Positions 25,485 to 34,237 of a stretch of DNA of 64,000 nt are shown here, in pieces (within the stretch, counting starts at the first letter, position 1; each line of letters opens with the position of its first letter). Origin of the DNA: Streptomyces sp. HB132 (GTDB taxonomy: Bacteria; Actinomycetota; Actinomycetes; Streptomycetales; Streptomycetaceae). A program made the position numbers and the translations under genes. The notes below the pieces were generated by a model that saw nothing but the letters and a program-made list of their open reading frames with translations, ran no database searches and was not told where the DNA came from. The stretch lies in assembly GCF_016909575.1 (NCBI RefSeq), contig NZ_JAFBGA010000014.1:114567-178566 (forward strand), in the 5' to 3' direction.

Positions 25485-25727
25485 ATGGAAGCAGCCCGGC
25501 AGTACAACGTGCACGAGGCCAAGACACACTTCTCACGCATACTGCAACAGGTCGAGACCGGCGAGGAGGTCGTGATCAGCCGGGCCGGGGAGCCCATCGC
25601 GAAGGTCGTGCCCCTTCATCCGAAGGTACGGCGGACCGGTCGTGGATCCCTCCGGGGACGGATCCACATCCCCGACGACTTCGACGAGCTTCCGGACGAC
25701 ATCGCCGACGCCTTCGGGATGCGCTGA
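25485..25727 (+). CDS. Phd/YefM-type antitoxin
   Basis: 80 residues. N-terminal Phd/YefM DNA-binding and dimerisation fold (YNVHEAKTHFSRILQQVETGEEVVISRAGEPIAKVVPL) and an acidic C-terminal tail (DDFDELPDDIADAFGMR) that would wrap the toxin. ATG 25485 has GAGCGAGG upstream. The stop overlaps the toxin start by one base (TGATG), the usual coupled order with antitoxin first. Expected to repress its own promoter. Confidence 0.92.
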   Translation: MEAARQYNVHEAKTHFSRILQQVETGEEVVISRAGEPIAKVVPLHPKVRRTGRGSLRGRIHIPDDFDELPDDIADAFGMR

Positions 25728-26101
25728 TGCGCCTCCTGCTCGACACCCACATCGCCCTGTGGTGGCTCGACGACTCCCCTGAGCTCTCCGACGAGCTGAA
25801 GGACCTCATCGACACGGAGCCCGCCGTCTACCTCAGTGCCGCGACTCCGTGGGAGATCGCCATCAAGCAGTCGGCCGGAAAGTTGGCTGGTCCCGATGAC
25901 CTGGCCGAGCGGGTCCGCGACTGCCAGCTGACCAGTCTCGCGGTCACCGCTGGGCACGGCGTCAAGGCGGGCCGCCTCCCCCCGCTCCACCGTGATCCCT
26001 TCGACCGCGTCCTCGTCGCCCAGGCCCAGACCGAAGGGCTGACGATCGTCACCCGCGACAAGTGGATCCCCCAGTACGACGTACCGGTCATGCACGCCTG
26101 A
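25727..26101 (+). CDS. PIN-domain toxin (VapC-like RNase)
   Basis: 124 residues, the size of single-domain PIN toxins. Acidic active-site residues visible: Asp in LLLDTHIALWW (residue 6), Glu in ATPWEIAIKQ (about 44), Asp in HRDPFDRVLVAQA (about 88-91), and TRD near the C-terminus. Predicted Mg-dependent RNase neutralised by the upstream Phd-like protein. Phd antitoxins paired with PIN toxins of this form (DTHIALWWL...) are common on actinobacterial chromosomes. Followed by a strong shared terminator. Confidence 0.92.
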   Translation: MRLLLDTHIALWWLDDSPELSDELKDLIDTEPAVYLSAATPWEIAIKQSAGKLAGPDDLAERVRDCQLTSLAVTAGHGVKAGRLPPLHRDPFDRVLVAQAQTEGLTIVTRDKWIPQYDVPVMHA

Positions 26102-26121
26102 ACCGACAGCCGAACGAACGC

Positions 26122-26163
26122 GGTCCGGCCCCGGGCGCTCGGAGGAGCGCCCGGGGCCGGACC
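26122..26163. terminator. Bidirectional terminator, 19-bp perfect stem
   Basis: GGTCCGGCCCCGGGCGCTC, loop GGAG, and exact complement. Lies between the convergent toxin and ABC permease genes and can serve both. Confidence 0.9.
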
Positions 26164-26185
26164 GGTCAACCTACGTCCGACACCG

Positions 26186-28765
26186 TCACCCGTCCGTGGC
26201 GATCGCGTTGAGGACGTTCATCCGGCCGGCCCGGAAGGCCGGGACCAGTGCGGCGAACAGTCCGACGAAGGCCGAGGCGACGAACACCGTGATGATCGTC
26301 GGCCACGGGATCTCCAGGACGCCGAGCCCCTCCAGGGCCAGCAGCTTCTGGGCCGAGGTGCCCCAGCCCATGCCCAGGCCGAGTCCGAGCAGCGCGCCGA
26401 ACAGGGCGATCACCACGGACTCCAGCCGGATCATGCGACGCAGCTGGCGTCGGGAGAGGCCGATCGCACGCATCAGGCCGATCTCCCGGGTCCGCTCGAC
26501 GACCGACAGGGCGAGGGTGTTCACCACACCGAGCACCGCCACGACGATCGCCAGGGCGAGCAGCCCGTACACGATGTTCAGCAGCTGACCGACCTGGTCC
26601 TTCAGGTCCTCCTTGAAGTCGGCCTGGTTCTGCACCTTGTACTGCGGGTAGGCGGCGAGCTCGCTCTTGAGGGCGGCGTACGCCTCCTTCTCCTTGCCGT
26701 CCTGCGCCGAGGCGAACATGATCATGTTCGTGGGCATCCTGTCGGCGGGGACGTAGCGCTCGGCGGTCGTGGTGTTGATGTACATCGCTCCCTGGTCGAC
26801 GGTCGTGTCGTCCGAGGTGATCGCCGCGACCTCCAGCTTCGCGGTCTCGCCGGCCTTGAACGCGACGGTGATCTCGTCCCCCGCCTCGATCCCGTGCAGC
26901 GCGGCGTAGTCCGAGCCGACCGACATGGCGTTCTCGCCGTACGCCTTCGCCAGGTCGCCGGCCACGGTCGTGCGCCGCAGGTCCTGCGGGTAGGTCGGGT
27001 CGGCGGCGGTGACGTGCTCGTCGACGGTCGAGCCGTCGGGGTTGGTGAGCTTCGCGGCGAGGACCTTGTAGTCGGTGACGTGCTCGATGCCCGGCACCTT
27101 CCTGATGGCCGCCGCGGCCTGCGGCACGATCAGCTGGCCGGTGTTCGACTGGACGATGAAGTCCGTGCCGACCGACTTGTCCAGCTCGTCGGTGGCCGAG
27201 GCCACCATGGAGGAGCCGACGACCGAGAGGCACGCCACCAGCGCCAGGCCGATCATCAGGGCGGCACCGGTCGCTCCCGTACGCCGAGGGTTGCGGAGCG
27301 CGTTGCGCTCCGCCAGGCGTCCGACGGGGCCGAACAGCCGCAGGACGACGAGGCCGAGGCCCCGCACGACCGCACCGGCGAGCAGCGGGCCGATCACGAT
27401 GAAGCCGATCAGGGTGAGGACCACGCCGATGCCCAGGTAGAGCGAGCCCTCGCTCGCGTCGTCGACCCGGGTCGTCGCCCACAGACCCGCGGCACCGGCC
27501 CCGGTGAGGAACAGACCCAGCACAGCCCGGACCCAGCCGGACCTGGCGTCCGCCGGGGTGCCGGCGTCACGCAGGGCGGCCATCGGGGAGACCTTGCCCG
27601 CCCGGCGGGCCGGAACGTACGCGGCGAGGACGGTGACGACGATGCCGAGCGCCAGCCCGATCGCCGGGGTCGTCCAGGCGATCGTGAGGTCCTTGGTGGA
27701 CAGTTCCATGCCGATGGCGCCCATGAGCTTCATCAGCCCCACGGCGAGGCCGATGCCGGCGGCGACACCCAGGACCGATCCGACGATGCCCAGCAGGACC
27801 GCCTCGACGAGCACGGACCGGTTGACCTGCTTGCGGCTGGAGCCGATGGCCCGCATCAGGCCGATCTCCCGGGTGCGCTGGGCGACCAGCATCGAGAAGG
27901 TGTTGACGATCAGGAAGATGCCGACGAGGAAGGCGATCCCGGCGAAGCCGAGCATCGCGTACTTCATGACGTCCAGGAAGGAGCCCATCGAGTCCTTGTT
28001 CGCGGCGGCGGCCTCCTTCTGCGTCTGCACCTTGTACGCCGCCGAACCGCCCAGGGCCGAGGCGACGTCCTTCTTCAACTCGGCGTCCCCGACACCCGCT
28101 TCCGCGGTGACCGAGATGTGTGAGAAGACGTCGGGAGCACCCAGCAGCTTCTGCTGCGCGGTGGTGGTGTCGAGGTAGACGATGGCGGCGCCGGGGTTCG
28201 TGACGGTGAACGCCGCGATACCGGTGATCTTCGCCCTGATGTCACCGGTGACGGCGATGGTGCGCACCTCGTCACCGAGCTTCAGGCCGTGCTTCCCGGC
28301 CGTGTCCGCGTCGATCATCGCTTCGGTGGGACCGCGCGGGGCGTGGCCGGAGGTGATCTCCATGGACCGCAGGTCGTTCTCGGTCCAGTTGGCCGCGATG
28401 GTCGGGGCACCGGTGTCCGAGCCGAGGTTCCTGTCGCGGCCGTCGACGAGCGTGACGGCCATGCTGATGACCGCGCCCTCGGCCTTCCTCACCCCGCCCA
28501 CACCTGCGACCTCGGCCACGAGCGACGCCGGCAGCGCCTCGGGCCTGCCGTTCTCCGGGACGTCGTCGGTCTCGGCCGTCCTCGGGCTGACCGTGACGTC
28601 GGCGGAGGTCGCCGCGAAGAGCTTGTCGAAGGTGGTGTTCATCGTGTCCGTGAAGACGAGCGTGCCGCTCACGAACGCCACCGACAGCAGGACGGCGACG
28701 GCGGAGAGCGCCATCCGCCCCTTGTGCGCGAGGAAGTTGCGCATCGAGGTCTTCCACACCGTCAT
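26186..28765 (-). CDS. ABC transporter permease, double FtsX domain
   Basis: 859 residues. N-terminal transmembrane helix (HKGRMALSAVAVLLSVAFVSG), a large extracytoplasmic MacB-like domain, a three-helix FtsX block (IAFLVGIFLIVNTFSMLVAQRTREIGLMRAIG), a central pair of membrane segments, then a second extracytoplasmic domain and FtsX block with the same RTREIGLMRAIGLSRRQL signature. This is the actinobacterial MacB/LolCDE-type export permease. It overlaps its ATPase gene by ATGA, so the two form one transporter. Substrate unknown; members of this class export lipids, peptides or antibiotics, or act as mechanotransmitters. Confidence 0.93.
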   Translation of the reverse strand: MTVWKTSMRNFLAHKGRMALSAVAVLLSVAFVSGTLVFTDTMNTTFDKLFAATSADVTVSPRTAETDDVPENGRPEALPASLVAEVAGVGGVRKAEGAVISMAVTLVDGRDRNLGSDTGAPTIAANWTENDLRSMEITSGHAPRGPTEAMIDADTAGKHGLKLGDEVRTIAVTGDIRAKITGIAAFTVTNPGAAIVYLDTTTAQQKLLGAPDVFSHISVTAEAGVGDAELKKDVASALGGSAAYKVQTQKEAAAANKDSMGSFLDVMKYAMLGFAGIAFLVGIFLIVNTFSMLVAQRTREIGLMRAIGSSRKQVNRSVLVEAVLLGIVGSVLGVAAGIGLAVGLMKLMGAIGMELSTKDLTIAWTTPAIGLALGIVVTVLAAYVPARRAGKVSPMAALRDAGTPADARSGWVRAVLGLFLTGAGAAGLWATTRVDDASEGSLYLGIGVVLTLIGFIVIGPLLAGAVVRGLGLVVLRLFGPVGRLAERNALRNPRRTGATGAALMIGLALVACLSVVGSSMVASATDELDKSVGTDFIVQSNTGQLIVPQAAAAIRKVPGIEHVTDYKVLAAKLTNPDGSTVDEHVTAADPTYPQDLRRTTVAGDLAKAYGENAMSVGSDYAALHGIEAGDEITVAFKAGETAKLEVAAITSDDTTVDQGAMYINTTTAERYVPADRMPTNMIMFASAQDGKEKEAYAALKSELAAYPQYKVQNQADFKEDLKDQVGQLLNIVYGLLALAIVVAVLGVVNTLALSVVERTREIGLMRAIGLSRRQLRRMIRLESVVIALFGALLGLGLGMGWGTSAQKLLALEGLGVLEIPWPTIITVFVASAFVGLFAALVPAFRAGRMNVLNAIATDG

Positions 28766-29550
28766 GACGTCCGCCCGCGCGCGTCGAAGTCCTTCATGCG
28801 GTCCAGGACCTGCTCGGCCGTCGGGTTCTTCATCTCGTCGACGATGGAACCGTCCGCGAGGTAGAGGACCCGGTCCGCGTAGGAGGCGGCCACCGGGTCG
28901 TGGGTGACCATGACGATGGTCTGGCCGAGCTCGTCGACCGACTTGCGGAGGAAGGACAGCACCTCGGCGCCGGCCCGGGAGTCCAGGTTCCCCGTGGGCT
29001 CGTCACCGAAGATGATCTCGGGGCGGGCGGCGAGCGCCCGGGCCACCGCGACGCGCTGCTGCTGACCGCCGGAGAGCTGGGTGGGCCGGTGCTTCAGCCG
29101 CTCGGAGAGGCCGACGGTCTCCACGACCTGTCGCAGCCATCCCTCGTCGGGTCTGCGGCCCGCGATGTCCATCGGCAGCGTGATGTTCTCGAGGGCGTTG
29201 AGCGTCGGGAGGAGGTTGAACGCCTGGAAGATGAAACCGATGCGGTCCCGGCGCAGCTGTGTGAGCTTCTTGTCCTTGAGGCCCGTGATCTCGGTCTCGG
29301 CGAGGTGGATCTGCCCCGAGGTCACCGTGTCCAGGCCGGCCAGACAGTGCATCAGGGTCGACTTGCCGGACCCGGACGGACCCATGATCGCCGTGAACTG
29401 CCCGCGGACGATGTCCACGTCGACGTGGTCGAGTGCCACGACCCGGGTCTCGCCCGCCCCGTACGCCTTGACGACCTGCCGCGCCCGCGCAGCTACGGCC
29501 GTACGCCCTCCAGTGTCCCCGTGCCTGGGAATGGTTACAGCCGTTGTCAC
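28762..29550 (-). CDS. ABC transporter ATP-binding protein (MacB/LolD type)
   Basis: 262 residues. Walker A GPSGSGKSTL (about 57), Q-loop FIFQAFNLLP, signature LSGGQQQRVAVARALA (about 160), Walker B IIFGDEPTGNLDS (about 183) and H-loop VTHD. The GPTGNLDSR-like wording and FNLLPTL Q-loop place it with LolD/MacB ATPases. GTG 29550 has AGGAG upstream at good distance; the longer open frame carries no homology. First gene of a two-gene exporter operon, divergent from an MFS pump. Confidence 0.94.
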   Translation of the reverse strand: MTTAVTIPRHGDTGGRTAVAARARQVVKAYGAGETRVVALDHVDVDIVRGQFTAIMGPSGSGKSTLMHCLAGLDTVTSGQIHLAETEITGLKDKKLTQLRRDRIGFIFQAFNLLPTLNALENITLPMDIAGRRPDEGWLRQVVETVGLSERLKHRPTQLSGGQQQRVAVARALAARPEIIFGDEPTGNLDSRAGAEVLSFLRKSVDELGQTIVMVTHDPVAASYADRVLYLADGSIVDEMKNPTAEQVLDRMKDFDARGRTS

Positions 29551-29909
29551 GGTTTTTCTCCTATGTCGGTCGATGCGCGGACGTCTCTGTGTACGTTCCG
29601 AGTCTCGGATGGGAAGGGGGTCCGGCGCGCTGGTGCCCGGCGCAGTCTTCGAGGGGGGTTTCCCCCACCCCGTTCCCTGTGGCCGGCCGCATCGGCGGTG
29701 CGGTAACACGCTATGGAAAGGGACACACCCGTCACGTCCTCCGGCGGGAGGAACGGCCCCCGGGCACAACTCCGTAGCTCCCCCTAAGGGTCCAAGCCCC
29801 AAGGGCGAGACCCGAGTAGGGGTCTCACGCCTCGGCCCGCGGTTCCCGCGGGACCGCGGGTGGTGGGACAGTGACCCCCAAGAAATAGATGCATAGGGAA
29901 GGGACCCCT
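29551..29909. promoter_or_regulatory. Divergent intergenic region with two dyads
   Basis: No gene seen. Near the MFS start there is GAGACCC-N6-GGGTCTC (29807-29826) and a nested dyad at 29836-29860: outer CCCGCGGT/ACCGCGGG arms enclosing a CCCGCGGG palindrome. These may be operators for the pump or leader hairpins. The promoter of the ABC operon must lie in the 29560-29700 part. Confidence 0.45.
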
Positions 29910-31505
29910 GTGGGCGGCACGAACGGCACCGGCGGCATGGACAGCCCCGAAGCGGTGCACGGGGCAACTCCCCCCGTGGCGGCCCCGGACACCGACCGCG
30001 CCCGCCGCCCGGTCGCCGCGGCCCTCATGCTCGGCATGGGCCTCGCCGCCATCGACGGGACGATCGTCGCCACCGCCGTCCCCCAGATCGTCGGCGACCT
30101 GGGCGGCTTCTCCGTCTTCTCCTGGCTCTTCTCCGGCTACCTGCTCGCCGTGACCGTCACCCTGCCGGTGTACGGGAAACTCTCCGACACCTTCGGCCGC
30201 AAGCCCGTCCTGATCGCCGGCATCGTCCTCTTCCTGGCCGGCTCCCTGCTCTGTGCCACCGCCTGGAACATGGCGGCCCTCATCGCCTTCCGCGTCGTCC
30301 AGGGCCTGGGCGGCGGCGCTCTCCAGGGCACGGTGCAGACCATCGCCGCCGACCTGTACCCGCTCAGGGAACGGCCCAGGATCCAGGCGAAACTGTCCAC
30401 CGTCTGGGCCACCTCCGCCGTGGCGGGGCCCGCTGTCGGCGGGCTTCTCGCCGCGTACGCCGACTGGCGCTGGATCTTCCTGATCAACCTGCCGGTCGGT
30501 GCCGTCGCCCTCTGGCTGGTGGTCCGTCACCTCCATGAACCCGCCCGGCCGCGCCCCGCCGCCCGCCCCCGCATCGACTGGGCGGGCGCCCTCGCGGTCT
30601 TCGCCACCGGCGCGCTCCTGCTGACCGCACTCGTCCAGGGCGGCGTCGCGTGGCCCTGGCTGTCCGTGCCCTCACTCGGACTGCTGGGGGCCGCCGCCGC
30701 ACTCGCCGGCCTGACCGTCGTGATCGAGCGCCGCGCCGCCGAACCCGTCATCCCCGGCTGGGTCTGGCGGCGCCGCACCATCGCCTCGGTCAACCTCGCC
30801 CTCGGTGCGATGGGACTGCTGATGGTCGCGCCGACCGTGTTCCTCCCGACGTACGCCCAGTCGGTCCTCGGACTCGGCCCTATCGCCGCCGGGTTCGTCC
30901 TGTCGGTGATGACCCTGAGCTGGCCCGTCGCCGCCGCCCTCTCCGACCGGGTCTACAACCGCATCGGCTTCCGCCGCACCGCCATCATCGGCATGTCGGG
31001 GGCCCTGCTGGCCCTGCTCTGCTTCCCCCTGCTGCCCTACCCCGGCGCCGCCTGGCAGCCCGCCCTGCTCATGCTGCTGCTCGGCGCGACGCTCGGCCTC
31101 TTCCAGCTCCCGCTGATCATCGGCGTACAGTCGACGGTCGGCTGGACCGAGCGGGGTACGACGACGGCGTCCGTGCTCTTCTGCCGTCAGGTCGGCCAGA
31201 GCGTGGGGGCCGCCCTCTTCGGCGCCGTCGCCAACGGGGTGCTCGCCTCCCGGCTGGCCGACGCCCCCGTGCCGGGACTGCCGGGCGACCTGGACGCCGT
31301 GTCCCGCGCGCTGGAGGACCCCGCGGCCCTCTCCGCCGCGGCGACGAACCACCTGCGGCGTGCCGTCGACACCGCCACCGACCATGTCTTCACCGGTGCG
31401 GCCGTGGCGGCCGGACTGGCCCTGCTGGTCCTGGTCTTCGTCGCCCCGCGCCGCTTCCCGGTGCTGGCCGAGCACGAGGACACCGCCCCGGCCCCCAGAG
31501 GCTGA
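29910..31505 (+). CDS. MFS drug-type efflux transporter (DHA2, 14 helices)
   Basis: 531 residues. Resembles the EmrB/QacA family of proton-coupled exporters: first helix LGMGLAAIDGTIVATAVPQI, motif A GKLSDTFGRKPVL, motif B RVVQGLGGGALQG, and motif C-like GPAVGGLLA at the end of helix 5, then additional helices for a total of about 14. GTG 29910 follows AGGGAAGGGA; ATG 29889 in frame would add seven residues without a ribosome site. Divergent from the ABC exporter; followed by a convergent XRE-like regulator. Substrate unknown. Confidence 0.92.
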   Translation: MGGTNGTGGMDSPEAVHGATPPVAAPDTDRARRPVAAALMLGMGLAAIDGTIVATAVPQIVGDLGGFSVFSWLFSGYLLAVTVTLPVYGKLSDTFGRKPVLIAGIVLFLAGSLLCATAWNMAALIAFRVVQGLGGGALQGTVQTIAADLYPLRERPRIQAKLSTVWATSAVAGPAVGGLLAAYADWRWIFLINLPVGAVALWLVVRHLHEPARPRPAARPRIDWAGALAVFATGALLLTALVQGGVAWPWLSVPSLGLLGAAAALAGLTVVIERRAAEPVIPGWVWRRRTIASVNLALGAMGLLMVAPTVFLPTYAQSVLGLGPIAAGFVLSVMTLSWPVAAALSDRVYNRIGFRRTAIIGMSGALLALLCFPLLPYPGAAWQPALLMLLLGATLGLFQLPLIIGVQSTVGWTERGTTTASVLFCRQVGQSVGAALFGAVANGVLASRLADAPVPGLPGDLDAVSRALEDPAALSAAATNHLRRAVDTATDHVFTGAAVAAGLALLVLVFVAPRRFPVLAEHEDTAPAPRG

Positions 31506-31529
31506 ACCGGCCCCTCCCCGCCCGGGCGG

Positions 31530-32246
31530 TCACGCCTGATCCGGGAGCCGGTCCCAGAAGTGGTCGACGATGTCGTCGAGGTAGCGCCGCCCGTCCTCGC
31601 CGGAAGCGGTGCTGCCACCGGCCCGGCTGAGCGTGGCAGCCATGAGCGCCTGGTACTCGTGGTACATGGAGTCCAGCGGGTCGTGCAGCGCCTTGCGCTC
31701 CACGGAGATGAGCTTGGCTATCGCGCGGACGTGGGCCTGCCACCGCGTGGTGACGGCCTCGGTGAGCATGCGTGCGAGTTCGTCCTCCAGCCCGGTGACG
31801 GCGACGAAGTCACGCGGGGGCAGCCTGAGCACACTGCCGAGTTTCGCGGACTGCCTCTTGTCCCCGCTCCACCGGCCGGCCTCCTCCATGCGGACGTAGG
31901 CGTCCAGTGGCACACCGGTGCCGCGGGCGACGTCCTCGGCGGCGACCCCCTGGGCGATGCGGTGCTCGCGCAACGTCCGCGGACGTCCCATCAGTTCTCG
32001 GGGATGGCACCACAACGCCCCCGCCAGAGCCGCCAGCTCACCCGCACTGGGCAGAACGGTGCCGCCTTCCCAGGCGGCGACGTGCTCAGGCGTGACGTAG
32101 GCCGTTCCGAAGGAGGCCCGCATGCCGTAGGCGACGTGACCGTGGGCCATCCCGAGCTTCTCACGCAGGGCTCGGGCAGCACGCGCATTGAAAGGGAGTG
32201 GTGGGTGCACGCACAGAACGTAAGGGGAGTGTGACTGGAAAGCCAT
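31530..32246 (-). CDS. XRE-like helix-turn-helix regulator
   Basis: 238 residues. Two helix-turn-helix-like units: an N-terminal one (ARAARALREKLGMAHGHVAYGM ... VTPEHVAAWEGG) and a second (LREHRIAQGVAAEDVARGTG). The C-terminal helical half (ELARMLTEAVTTRWQAHVRA...) is unrecognised. I start at ATG 32246 (MAFQSHSPYV); in-frame ATG and GTG codons up to 32279 are possible and no clear ribosome site decides. Divergent from the purine permease gene and convergent with the MFS gene, so it could regulate the permease. Target unknown. Confidence 0.75.
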   Translation of the reverse strand: MAFQSHSPYVLCVHPPLPFNARAARALREKLGMAHGHVAYGMRASFGTAYVTPEHVAAWEGGTVLPSAGELAALAGALWCHPRELMGRPRTLREHRIAQGVAAEDVARGTGVPLDAYVRMEEAGRWSGDKRQSAKLGSVLRLPPRDFVAVTGLEDELARMLTEAVTTRWQAHVRAIAKLISVERKALHDPLDSMYHEYQALMAATLSRAGGSTASGEDGRRYLDDIVDHFWDRLPDQA

Positions 32247-32483
32247 GGTCGCTGTCGCCTGCATCACGGTTTGACGCAATAGATCACCGGCGATTCCGTA
32301 GGAACCGACAGGCAGATTTCGTCCCGTAACTCGCTTTCCAAACAGGGCACTTGATGGTCACACCTCGGCACGTATGATCCGCTCCCAAGGTGCCGCATGT
32401 GTGTTCGCACAACTGCCTGCAAGCCATACCGGGCAGCGGCGGTTCCCCGTCCCCCATCGACCGCAGGCCCAGGAGACGTCGTC

Positions 32484-33929
32484 ATGCACCCCAGCAAGAC
32501 CAGCCCGGCCGAGATACCACCGACCAGATCCGGTGGCGCGCTCGACAGGTTCTTCCGCATCACCGAACGCGGATCGACCTATGGCCGGGAAGTACGTGGT
32601 GGATTCGCCACCTTCTTCACCATGGCGTACATCCTCGTGCTCAACCCGATCATCCTCGGTGGCGCGGAGGACAAGTTCGGCAACCAGCTGGACACCGTCC
32701 AACTGGTGACCGCCACCGCCCTGGTGGCCGCGGTGATGACCCTGATCATGGGCGTGGGCGGCAACCTCCCGCTCGCCCTGGCCGCGGGCCTCGGCATCAA
32801 CGCCGTCGTCGCCTACCAGGTCGCCCCCCTGATGGCCTGGGACGACGCGATGGGCCTCATCGTGCTCGAGGGCCTGCTGATCTGCGCACTGGTGGCGACC
32901 GGCCTGCGCGAAGCGATCATGTACGCCATCCCGCAAGCCCTCAAGCAGGCCATCAGCGTCGGCATCGGCCTCTTCATCGCCTTCATCGGCTTCGTCGACG
33001 CCGGATTCGTCACCCGCATCCCGGACGCAGCGGGCACCACCGTGCCCGTCCAGCTCGGCACCGGCGCCCTCACCGGCTGGCCCATGCTCGTCTTCTGCCT
33101 CGGCGTGATCCTCACGGTCGTGCTGCTCGCCCGCCAGGTCAAGGGCGCCATCCTCATCAGCATCGTCCTGATGACCGTCCTGTCCATCGTCGTCAACCAG
33201 CTCGCCGAGGTCAGGTCCTGGGGCCTGACCGCCCCCTCGGTCCCCGACTCCCCCGTCGCCGCACCCGACTTCGGGCTGCTCGGCCAGTTCGACCTGTTCG
33301 GCTCGTTCGGGCAGATCAGCGTCCTGACCGTCGTCCTGCTGATCTTCACCCTCATCCTGTCGGACTTCTTCGACACGATGGGCACCGTCGTCGGCGTCAC
33401 CGCCGAGGCCGGACTCCTCGACGAACGGGGCCAGGTCCCCGGCCTCGGCCGCGTCCTGCTCATCGACGGTGCGGCCGCCGTGGCCGGCGGCGCCGCCTCC
33501 TCCTCGTCCGCCACCACCTACATCGAGTCCGCGGCGGGCGTCGGCGAAGGCGCCCGTACCGGCTTCGCCAACCTCATCACCGGTGGCCTGTTCGCCCTGG
33601 CCCTCTTCTTCACCCCGGTCCTGACCATCGTGCCGATGCAGGCCGCCTCCCCCGCGCTCGTCGCGGTCGGATTCCTGATGATGACGCAGGTCAAGCACAT
33701 CGACTGGGACCGCTACGAACTCGCCGTCCCCGCGTTCCTCACCATCGTCGTCATGCCGTTCACCTACTCCATCACCAACGGCATCGGCGCCGGCTTCATC
33801 GCCTACGTGATCATCAAGGCGTGCCTGGGCAAGGCCCGGGAAGTCCACTGGCTCCTCTGGGCCACCGCGGTGCTCTTCCTCGTCTACTTCGCGATCGACC
33901 CGCTGGAACAGCTCCTCGGGATCAAGTAG
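32484..33929 (+). CDS. NCS2-family purine permease (AzgA-like)
   Basis: 481 residues, about 12-14 membrane helices. Family marks of the AzgA/GhxP branch, which imports hypoxanthine, guanine or adenine: TERGSTYGREVRGGFATFFTM at the start, GINAVVAY, FFDTMGTVVGV, and SSATTYIESAAGVGEGARTG. ATG 32484 has CCCAGGAG upstream. Divergent from the XRE-like gene across 237 bp that must contain both promoters. Exact base specificity cannot be read from sequence. Confidence 0.93.
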   Translation: MHPSKTSPAEIPPTRSGGALDRFFRITERGSTYGREVRGGFATFFTMAYILVLNPIILGGAEDKFGNQLDTVQLVTATALVAAVMTLIMGVGGNLPLALAAGLGINAVVAYQVAPLMAWDDAMGLIVLEGLLICALVATGLREAIMYAIPQALKQAISVGIGLFIAFIGFVDAGFVTRIPDAAGTTVPVQLGTGALTGWPMLVFCLGVILTVVLLARQVKGAILISIVLMTVLSIVVNQLAEVRSWGLTAPSVPDSPVAAPDFGLLGQFDLFGSFGQISVLTVVLLIFTLILSDFFDTMGTVVGVTAEAGLLDERGQVPGLGRVLLIDGAAAVAGGAASSSSATTYIESAAGVGEGARTGFANLITGGLFALALFFTPVLTIVPMQAASPALVAVGFLMMTQVKHIDWDRYELAVPAFLTIVVMPFTYSITNGIGAGFIAYVIIKACLGKAREVHWLLWATAVLFLVYFAIDPLEQLLGIK

Positions 33930-33949
33930 CACGAAGACCCGCCGCCGAC

Positions 33950-33990
33950 GCGGTCCCCGGGGTGCGAACCACACCGCTCCGGGGGACCGC
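33950..33990 (+). terminator. Hairpin after purine permease gene
   Basis: GCGGTCCCCGG pairs with CCGGGGGACCGC (one bulged G) 20 bp past the stop. The rest of 33930-34237 holds no gene. Confidence 0.6.
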
Positions 33991-34170
33991 CGTCGCGGGC
34001 ACCACCCGCCGGGGCGCGGTCGCGTCGTGCGCTCCGACTCCACGCCATCGAGCGCGCCCGGACCCCCACGGCTCGCCCCATGGCCGGGCCCCACGGCAGG
34101 GGACGCGGCAGACCGCAGCACACCGCACGAAGACCCGCGGGACCCGGTGAGGATCCGCTAAGCGCGGGGC

Positions 34171-34190
34171 CCGGGCCGCCGACGGCCCGG
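34171..34190 (-). terminator. Hairpin after coiled-coil gene
   Basis: CCGGGCCG-CCGA-CGGCCCGG, perfect 8-bp stem, 48 bp past the stop of the minus-strand coiled-coil gene. Confidence 0.5.
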
Positions 34191-34237
34191 CACCCGACGT
34201 ACGCATCGGCCCCGACGCCACACCCCGGGGCCGAGAG

